The notes beneath the pieces were generated by a model. That model made no database searches. It saw nothing but the letters and a program-made list of their open reading frames with translations, and was not told where the DNA came from. This document shows positions 22,999 to 28,070 of a stretch of DNA of 28,070 nt, in pieces. Made by a program: the position numbers and the translations under genes. Each line of letters begins with the position of its first letter. Position 1 is the first letter of the stretch. The DNA comes from CAYQUC01 sp964420605 (GTDB lineage: Bacteria; Pseudomonadota; Gammaproteobacteria; UBA6429; Thiohalophilaceae). Where the stretch lies: NCBI GenBank assembly GCA_964420605.1, contig CAYQUC010000040.1, forward strand, positions 1 to 28,070. Direction: 5' to 3'.

Positions 22999-23559
22999 TT
23001 AGCTAATTAGTTTAGTAATTGTTTTAAAATGCGGGTGCTTTGAATCTCGACACCACTCAAACATAAGAGACTCATAATTACTGATAATAATACCTTGATT
23101 GGCCATTCGAGCAAGCGCATTTTGATGATGATTTTTATATCGAGAACATACCGCATCTTCAATGACAAATACGGTTTTATCGTGTGCGAGTAGTTCTAGC
23201 GCGGTTTGCAAGACACAAACATGGCTTTCCATTCCTACAATTATTATTTGGTTACGATCTTCTTCGAGAGTGTTAAAGAAGCTTGTTGCTTGGCAACAGG
23301 AAAAGCTGGTTTTTTCAATAATGGCTGGGTTGTTCGGAGCTTTATCTAAAATGGCTCTATCGGTATGACCTAAGCCGTTAGGATATTGCTCGGTTATTTG
23401 TGATGGAATGTCTAATATTAACGCCATCTCTTGGATGGCGTTAATATTATTGATGACAGAACTAGTGACATTGGTCGGTATTGCTGGAATCAGTTTTTGT
23501 TGTACATCAATGATCAATAATTGAGATTGTGATGCGATTGATAAACCATTTGATTCCAT
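22999..23559 (-). CDS. Isochorismatase-fold cysteine hydrolase
   Basis: This 186-residue protein has the complete Asp-Lys-Cys triad of the isochorismatase/nicotinamidase/YcaC superfamily: D18 in LLIIDVQ, K83 in IEKTSFSC, and C115 in VGMESHVCVLQTA. The order and spacing match YcaC-like members. The substrate is unknown. True isochorismatase or nicotinamidase activity is not supported, because the expected metal-binding histidine cluster after the Asp was not recognised. I start at the ATG at 23559, with GTGGA upstream. A GTG at 23568 gives three more residues but has poor ribosome-binding-site spacing. It begins only 11 bases after the tolC stop, so it is probably translated from the tolC mRNA. 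Confidence 0.85.
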   Translation of the reverse strand: MESNGLSIASQSQLLIIDVQQKLIPAIPTNVTSSVINNINAIQEMALILDIPSQITEQYPNGLGHTDRAILDKAPNNPAIIEKTSFSCCQATSFFNTLEEDRNQIIIVGMESHVCVLQTALELLAHDKTVFVIEDAVCSRYKNHHQNALARMANQGIIISNYESLMFEWCRDSKHPHFKTITKLIS

Positions 23560-23570
23560 AAGATCCACTC

Positions 23571-24914
23571 TTAATTTTTTAACCAGGCGCTGACCTTAGT
23601 TACATCAGAGTCGACCAGTGTGCCGGTGGCTAGACGTAACCGCAATGTCTCTATGATATATTCATAACGTGATTTAGCATAGTTACGTTGAGCCCTAAAC
23701 AATTCTCGTTGTGAGTTTAAAACATCAACAGCAGTTCGTGTACCAACTTCAAAACCGGCTTGGGTTGCTTTTAATGCAATTTTACTCGATGCTAAGGCTT
23801 GTTTTAAGGCTTTCACTTGGCTTATATCGGCCAAGACTGTTAAATATGAAGTTCGAGTTTCACGTTCAGTTTGTCGCCGTTGAGATTCATAAAGCTCACG
23901 AGATTGTTGGTATTTATATTGTGCTTGTTGAGAGCGAGATGATGTCCGACCACCTTCATATAATGGGACATTAAGTTGTAGTGACAGTGTTGTTGAATTT
24001 CTTTCAAGTTCACTAAAGGTGGAGCCATTAAATGTTGTTGTCGAAATTGAACGGTTTCTGGTAGCGACAAAATCCAATGTTGGATAGTAACCTGATTGGG
24101 CACGTGAAATATCTTGTTTACTAATTTCCATATTTTTTGAGGCAATAAATAAGGCTTGATTGTTATCAATAGCTGTTTTAATCCAGTCAGTCACTTTGGC
24201 TGGCTCTGGACTCAATAATGGCGTGTTTTCTTTTAGACCTTTAAAGCTTGGATATAATATACCTGTTATTTCACGTAGTTTTTCTTTATTAATTGCCAGT
24301 AAGTTTTCGGCACCAATTTCAGATGCAACAGATTGATCGTAGCGTGCTTGGGCTTCATGGACATCGGTAATTGCGGTTAGCCCAACATCAAAGCGTTGTT
24401 TGGTTTGTAGTAACTGTTGTTTAATGGATTTTTTTTCTGCAACTGCAAAATCCAAATTATCAATAGCTCCAAGGACATTATAATAAGTAGATGCTACTCG
24501 AATAATGAGTTCTTGTTTTGCGCCAATGAAATTGGCTTTTGCTATTGCAACAGAATTATCGGCTTGTGATAACTGAGTAAAATAATCATGATTATAAATA
24601 GTTTGCCTTAGCGATAGTGTATAATTATTACCTTCAAAGTCTTTGGGGGATACTGTTTGAGTTAAACTTACAGGATTGATAAATGCTGTACTAGTGCTGT
24701 TACCTGAATAACTTCCGTTTAGCGTGATGCTGGGTAATACAAAAGACAGTGCAATTGATTTAGATTCAATTAATGCATTGTTTAAAGCAATTGATGCTTT
24801 ATATATTGGATCATTTTTAACTGCGTCTTTAAATACTTGAGTTAAGTCGACAGCATGTGCGGCAGTACTGCTACAAATGAAAGCGAGCGTAATAGATAAT
24901 TTTAAATAGTTCAT
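23571..24914 (-). CDS. tolC: TolC-family outer-membrane channel protein
   Basis: This 447-residue outer-membrane factor is predicted to form the trimeric exit duct for type I secretion and RND or other efflux pumps. It has a signal peptide (cleavage after A21 in AAHA|VDL). Two repeats of helical OEP domains show the conserved pattern: LRQTIYNHDYFTQLSQADNSV, RFDVGLTAITDVHEAQARYD (first half), and LNVPLYEGGRTSSRSQQAQY with FEVGTRTAVDVLNSQRELF (second half). The length is between E. coli TolC (493) and shorter homologs. AAGGATATT before the ATG is a good ribosome-binding site. No pump or adaptor gene is adjacent, as with many general-purpose TolC proteins. It follows the rhodanese gene by 40 bases. 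Confidence 0.95.
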   Translation of the reverse strand: MNYLKLSITLAFICSSTAAHAVDLTQVFKDAVKNDPIYKASIALNNALIESKSIALSFVLPSITLNGSYSGNSTSTAFINPVSLTQTVSPKDFEGNNYTLSLRQTIYNHDYFTQLSQADNSVAIAKANFIGAKQELIIRVASTYYNVLGAIDNLDFAVAEKKSIKQQLLQTKQRFDVGLTAITDVHEAQARYDQSVASEIGAENLLAINKEKLREITGILYPSFKGLKENTPLLSPEPAKVTDWIKTAIDNNQALFIASKNMEISKQDISRAQSGYYPTLDFVATRNRSISTTTFNGSTFSELERNSTTLSLQLNVPLYEGGRTSSRSQQAQYKYQQSRELYESQRRQTERETRTSYLTVLADISQVKALKQALASSKIALKATQAGFEVGTRTAVDVLNSQRELFRAQRNYAKSRYEYIIETLRLRLATGTLVDSDVTKVSAWLKN

Positions 24915-24954
24915 TATTGAATATCCTTAAATTCACAAAATATATTTGTTATTT

Positions 24955-25275
24955 TTAATAACGAGGCATGGTTGGATCAACTGTATCTGCCCAAGCTTCA
25001 ACGCCGCCAGTTAAGTTAATAATATGGGTAAAATTTTGGGTTTCCAGATAATGACCTATGTGTCGACTACGAATACCATGATGGCAAATGACAACAGTTT
25101 CTCTTTGTGGATCGAGATCATGTAGCTTCTGGTTAATAACACCCATTGGAATTAATACCGAATGCTCAATATGACAGTATTGATATTCCCATTCTTCTCG
25201 TACATCTAGTAATACTGGCGTGGTGCCACCACTAGCTAGATGCAGTTTAAGTTGAATAGCTGTCATTTCGATCAT
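24955..25275 (-). CDS. Single-domain rhodanese
   Basis: This 106-residue protein has the single rhodanese fold. LLDVREEWEYQYCHIEHSVLIPMG (about 22-45) carries the conserved DVRE and HI..S.lIP segments. The active-site loop is C64-H-H-G-I-R-S70, with C64 as the sulfur-carrying cysteine. TGGVEAWADTVDPTMPRY closes the domain. Single-domain rhodaneses like GlpE transfer sulfane sulfur between thiosulfate or persulfides and acceptors. The physiological acceptor is not evident here. The ATG at 25275 and an in-frame ATG three codons later are both possible starts. It lies between the PCMT-like gene and tolC on the same strand, a grouping seen in other gammaproteobacteria. Confidence 0.9.
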   Translation of the reverse strand: MIEMTAIQLKLHLASGGTTPVLLDVREEWEYQYCHIEHSVLIPMGVINQKLHDLDPQRETVVICHHGIRSRHIGHYLETQNFTHIINLTGGVEAWADTVDPTMPRY

Positions 25276-25443
25276 AACGTGATTATGCTCAATCTGCTTA
25301 ATATTTTTAAGTGATATTAAAGCATGTATTAAATCAGAGGGGAGTATACACCTTGATTAATATTACCGCAGGATTAGATATCATTAATTTTCTAATATTG
25401 TGAAATTTGTTGAACTTGTTCGTTAAGTTATTTTAAACAGTTG

Positions 25444-26106
25444 CTAAAAAGAAAATCTATCCGGTTGTGATACATTACTGAGTGGTGCTAGTTCTGTTTC
25501 AAACAAGCTTTCTTGGGTCCATTGATTTTTTCCGGTACAACGGATTAATTGTGCGGTCATCACAGGGGCATCGCCGACAATGATAAATAGTCGACCACCA
25601 ACATTAAGTGATTCTCTAAAATCATGTTGCATGAAAGGAATTGACCCCGTGACCACAATTACATCATAGGGGCCATTTTGAGGCCAACCGTGCGCCGCAT
25701 CACCACAAATACTATTTATGTTAACTATTCCATGCGTTTTAAATTTGGCTTGTGCTTGCTCGTGTAATTCTGGAATTATTTCAACTGTGACAACATGACG
25801 CGCTAGGCTGGCTAATACGGCTGTTAAATAGCCACTGCCGGTGCCAATTTCAAGTACGGTTTCGTTGGCCTTAATATTTAATGCTTGCAGTAAACGCGCC
25901 TCAATTTTCGGATTCATCATTACCTGTTTAAAGCCAATTGGCGTTTCACTGTCACTAAAAGCGAGGTTTCGGTATTTTGGCGGCGCAAAATCTTCACGCG
26001 GTATCAGGGTGAGGGTGTCTAAAATTTCATCACTTGGAAGACTCCATGGACGAATTTGTTGCTGTACCATGTTGTATCGCGCTTTTTCAAGTGTTGAACT
26101 TGTCAT
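25444..26106 (-). CDS. PCMT-family methyltransferase, atypical active-site motif
   Basis: This 220-residue protein belongs to the protein-L-isoaspartate O-methyltransferase family. SAM-binding motif I is VLEIGTGSGYLTAVLASL (about 84-101), and YDVIVVTGSIP and GGRLFIIVGD follow in order. In canonical Pcm, the residues after 'PIG.gQT' read TISQP and include a Ser/Thr used in isoaspartate binding. Here the segment is TPIGFKQVMMNPKIEARLL, so that Ser/Thr is missing. Repair of isoaspartate is therefore uncertain. This divergent clade is found next to rhodanese and tolC genes in other gammaproteobacteria. 168 bases separate it from the rhodanese. A 10-base palindrome, ACTCTAGAGT (26148-26157), lies upstream in the likely promoter region. 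Confidence 0.88.
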   Translation of the reverse strand: MTSSTLEKARYNMVQQQIRPWSLPSDEILDTLTLIPREDFAPPKYRNLAFSDSETPIGFKQVMMNPKIEARLLQALNIKANETVLEIGTGSGYLTAVLASLARHVVTVEIIPELHEQAQAKFKTHGIVNINSICGDAAHGWPQNGPYDVIVVTGSIPFMQHDFRESLNVGGRLFIIVGDAPVMTAQLIRCTGKNQWTQESLFETELAPLSNVSQPDRFSF

Positions 26107-26363
26107 GTTTAGTCTTCCGTTTTTAAATAATTTATGTATTACCTTACACTCTAGAGTACGATTTTATTATTTCAGTGACAAGTAATAATATGGCTGGTGT
26201 TATAAAAATTATTTCCTCTGCTATCAATGACTTGTATGAAAAAATTGAAATAATAAAGCAAAATAACAGCACTCGAGAGTTGTGGGGCTAATAGCAAAGC
26301 TTAATTTTGTATTATAACTGGAGTAATTTAGGCTAATTTGAGCTGTTTTTTTTAATGATAACA
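26107..26363. other. Divergent non-coding region, pcm-like gene to thiC
   Basis: No gene is supported. It must contain the promoter of the minus-strand methyltransferase gene, and it leads into the thiC promoter on the plus strand. The visible structure is the perfect palindrome ACTCTAGAGT at 26148-26157, about 42 bases from the methyltransferase ATG, a plausible operator position. The remainder is AT-rich without clear signals. Confidence 0.4.
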
Positions 26364-26391
26364 TTTGCAAAATTAATGCAGCTAATATAAC
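26364..26391 (+). promoter_or_regulatory. Candidate thiC promoter
   Basis: TTTGCA (26364-26369) and TATAAC (26386-26391) are separated by 16 bases. The predicted start, around 26397, is immediately ahead of the riboswitch core. The -35 is a weak match and the -10 a good one. Confidence 0.5.
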
Positions 26392-26393
26392 GT

Positions 26394-26482
26394 ATTCCGA
26401 TGCTAGGGGTGCGGTAATGTTTTTGATTGTTCGCTGAGATATACCCTTGAACCTGATCCGGTTAATACCGGCGTAGGAAATG
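26394..26482 (+). ncRNA. TPP riboswitch (THI element) controlling thiC
   Basis: The conserved thiamine-pyrophosphate aptamer is clear: GGGGTGC at 26406-26412, CTGAGA at 26434-26439 followed by ACCC, then GAACCTGATCCGGTTAATACCGGCGTAGGAAA. The P2 stem (GGGG with ACCC and neighbours) and the P4/P5 arm (CCGG...CCGG) can be drawn. P1 is weak by eye. The best candidate pairs ATTCC at 26394-26398 with GGAAAT at 26476-26481. The element lies 5' of thiC on the same strand, its standard place, and is expected to lower thiC expression when thiamine pyrophosphate is plentiful. Confidence 0.96.
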
Positions 26483-26499
26483 CGAAAAATATCATTTCC
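26476..26499 (+). promoter_or_regulatory. Candidate switching hairpin of the thiC leader
   Basis: GGAAATG (26476-26482) and CATTTCC (26493-26499) form a perfect 7-base-pair stem with a 10-base loop. The 5' arm is the conserved GGAAA end of the aptamer, so the hairpin and the folded aptamer would exclude each other. No T-run follows, so it is not an intrinsic terminator. Confidence 0.55.
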
Positions 26500-26554
26500 G
26501 TGCGTCGATTTTCTTAAACAATATTTTAGTTTTATTTTATTTGGAAAAGACACT

Positions 26555-28070
26555 ATGAGCGCAATAATTGATAATAAATTGAGTAACACTGCACAAATAA
26601 ATTCCGCATCAATTCAACCTTTCCCTAATTCCAAAAAAATATACGTTCAAGGTAGCCGAGATGATATTCGAGTGCCGATGCGTGAAATTCAATTGTCAGA
26701 TACCAAATTATCGATGGATGTTAATGATGATCGTGTTGAAAAGAATGCGCCATTAACGGTATATGATACTTCAGGTCCGTATAGTGATCCTGATATCGAC
26801 ATTGATATTAGAAAGGGTCTAGACAATGTTCGCTCTAACTGGATTGAAGAACGAAATGATACTGAATTATTGGCAGGGTTAAGTTCGAGTTATGGATTAG
26901 AGCGTGCCGGTGATACTGGTTTAGATTCTTTACGATTCGAGCACATTAGCAAACCGCGTCGAGCACTTAGCGGCCACAACGTCTCCCAGATGCATTATGC
27001 TAAAAAAGGCATTATTACACCTGAAATGGAGTATGCCGCTATTCGTGAGAATTTAAAATTAGAGCAATATCAACAGGAATTACAACAGCAACACCCGGGT
27101 CAGTCATGGGGTGCGAGTATTCCCAAATCCATTACGCCGGAATTTGTTCGAGAAGAAATTGCGCGTGGTCGTGCAATTATTCCAGCAAATATCAATCATC
27201 CAGAATTAGAACCAATGATCATTGGACGTAATTTTCTAGTTAAAATTAATGGTAATCTTGGTAACTCTGCGGTTACCTCCTCGATTGAAACTGAAGTCGA
27301 TAAAATGACTTGGGGAATACGTTGGGGATCCGACACCATCATGGATCTATCGACTGGTAAAAATATCCATGAAACCCGTGAATGGATTATTCGAAATTCT
27401 CCAGTACCAATTGGTACTGTGCCAATTTATCAAGCGCTTGAGAAAGTGAATGGTAAAGCTGAAGATTTAACGTGGGAAATGTTTCGTGATACTTTAATTG
27501 AGCAAGCCGAACAAGGTGTTGACTATTTTACGATACACGCAGGTGTGTTATTACGCCACGTACCATTAACTGCAAAACGGTTAACCGGCATAGTGTCACG
27601 TGGTGGCTCAATAATGGCTAAATGGTGTCTTGCTCACCACCAAGAAAACTTTCTTTATACGCACTTTGAAGACATCTGCGAAATAATGAAAGCCTATGAT
27701 GTTACTTTTTCATTAGGTGATGGATTACGTCCTGGCTGCATCGCCGATGCTAATGATGAAGCTCAATTTGGCGAACTCGAAGCACTTGGAGAATTAACCA
27801 AAATAGCCTGGAAACATGATGTTCAAACCTTCATTGAAGGGCCGGGTCATGTACCAATGCATATGATTAAAGAAAATATGGATAAGCAATTGGAAACCTG
27901 TGGTGAGGCACCATTCTATACTTTGGGGCCATTAACAACCGATATTGCACCGGGTTATGATCATATAACCTCTGGAATTGGCGCTGCGATGATCGGGTGG
28001 TACGGTACGGCTATGTTGTGTTATGTCACACCAAAAGAACACTTAGGATTACCGAATCGGGATGATGTTA
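26555..28070 (+). CDS. thiC: Phosphomethylpyrimidine synthase ThiC, C-terminus beyond the window
   Basis: ThiC is a radical-SAM enzyme that rearranges 5-aminoimidazole ribotide to the hydroxymethylpyrimidine phosphate of thiamine. The frame is open from the ATG at 26555, with GGAAAAG about seven bases upstream, to the right edge, giving 505 codons of an expected 610-640. The N-terminus contains PFPNSKKIYVQGSRDDIRVP. Later come INGNLGNSAV, MDLSTGKNIHETREWI, the HAGVLLRHVPL region, SRGGSIMAKW, SLGDGLRPG and EGPGHVPMHMI. TLGPLTTDIAPGYDHI and HLGLPNRDDV are at the edge. No break is seen. The C-terminal cysteine motif for the [4Fe-4S] cluster lies outside, so its integrity cannot be judged. It is regulated by the TPP riboswitch. 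Confidence 0.97.
   Translation, partial: MSAIIDNKLSNTAQINSASIQPFPNSKKIYVQGSRDDIRVPMREIQLSDTKLSMDVNDDRVEKNAPLTVYDTSGPYSDPDIDIDIRKGLDNVRSNWIEERNDTELLAGLSSSYGLERAGDTGLDSLRFEHISKPRRALSGHNVSQMHYAKKGIITPEMEYAAIRENLKLEQYQQELQQQHPGQSWGASIPKSITPEFVREEIARGRAIIPANINHPELEPMIIGRNFLVKINGNLGNSAVTSSIETEVDKMTWGIRWGSDTIMDLSTGKNIHETREWIIRNSPVPIGTVPIYQALEKVNGKAEDLTWEMFRDTLIEQAEQGVDYFTIHAGVLLRHVPLTAKRLTGIVSRGGSIMAKWCLAHHQENFLYTHFEDICEIMKAYDVTFSLGDGLRPGCIADANDEAQFGELEALGELTKIAWKHDVQTFIEGPGHVPMHMIKENMDKQLETCGEAPFYTLGPLTTDIAPGYDHITSGIGAAMIGWYGTAMLCYVTPKEHLGLPNRDDV

Noticed and set aside
23560..23568. GTG start giving three extra residues to the isochorismatase-fold protein
   Set aside because: The purine-rich ribosome-binding sequence overlaps this codon. 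It is placed correctly only for the ATG at 23559.
26224..26589. A 121-codon minus-strand open frame across the thiC leader
   Set aside because: It covers the TPP riboswitch and the thiC start, has no recognisable domain, and is best explained by chance.

Overview
The window comes from the chromosome of an AT-rich gammaproteobacterium. The basis is the gene content and order: dsbD/cutA/fxsA beside groESL, glnE-ilvE followed by lipopolysaccharide (LPS) inner-core genes, and tolC near thiC. The glnE-ilvE-waaF and tolC-thiC neighbourhoods recall the arrangement in Pseudomonas and relatives, but the base composition is far lower in G+C. I cannot name a genus. No tRNA, rRNA, CRISPR array, insertion sequence or phage gene was seen.

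Layout. (1) 1-2960, minus strand: cutA and dsbD overlap by 4 bases, followed by the start of a TlpA-like periplasmic thioredoxin that runs off the left edge. DsbD carries two N-terminal redox domains instead of one. (2) 3073-5802, plus strand: fxsA, then groES-groEL behind a sigma70-type promoter and a perfect CIRCE operator, ending in a strong intrinsic terminator. (3) 6202-12853, plus strand: glnE, ilvE, a small zinc-finger protein, hldE and hldD, covering nitrogen and branched-chain amino-acid metabolism and then ADP-heptose synthesis. (4) 12919-22772: the LPS core block. It holds waaF and waaE, two further family-9 glycosyltransferases, one family-4 glycosyltransferase, an OpsX-type heptosyltransferase I, the Kdo kinase KdkA, the Kdo transferase WaaA and the acyltransferase LpxL. 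(5) 22999-26106, minus strand: a PCMT-like methyltransferase, a rhodanese, a TolC-family outer-membrane protein and an isochorismatase-fold hydrolase. (6) 26364-28070, plus strand: a promoter, a TPP riboswitch and thiC, which runs off the right edge.

How the genes work together. HldE and HldD make ADP-L-glycero-D-manno-heptose. LpxL and WaaA act on the lipid A/Kdo acceptor, KdkA phosphorylates Kdo, OpsX adds the first heptose and WaaF the second. WaaE and the remaining glycosyltransferases would extend and decorate the core. The set fits a Haemophilus- or Vibrio-like inner core with a phosphorylated Kdo. From about 15 kb to 20 kb the genes alternate strand almost one by one, with one 47-base tail overlap and one pair of divergent start codons only 5 bases apart. 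This is unlike the usual single core operon.

Most of the window is recognisable housekeeping or envelope sequence, and I found no wholly new multi-gene system. The points most worth a second look are the tandem-domain DsbD, the long hairpin between lpxL and waaA with a diverged partial match upstream of glnE, the tightly packed opsX/kdkA pair, the thiC leader with mutually exclusive pairings, and a PCMT-like protein without the usual active-site motif.
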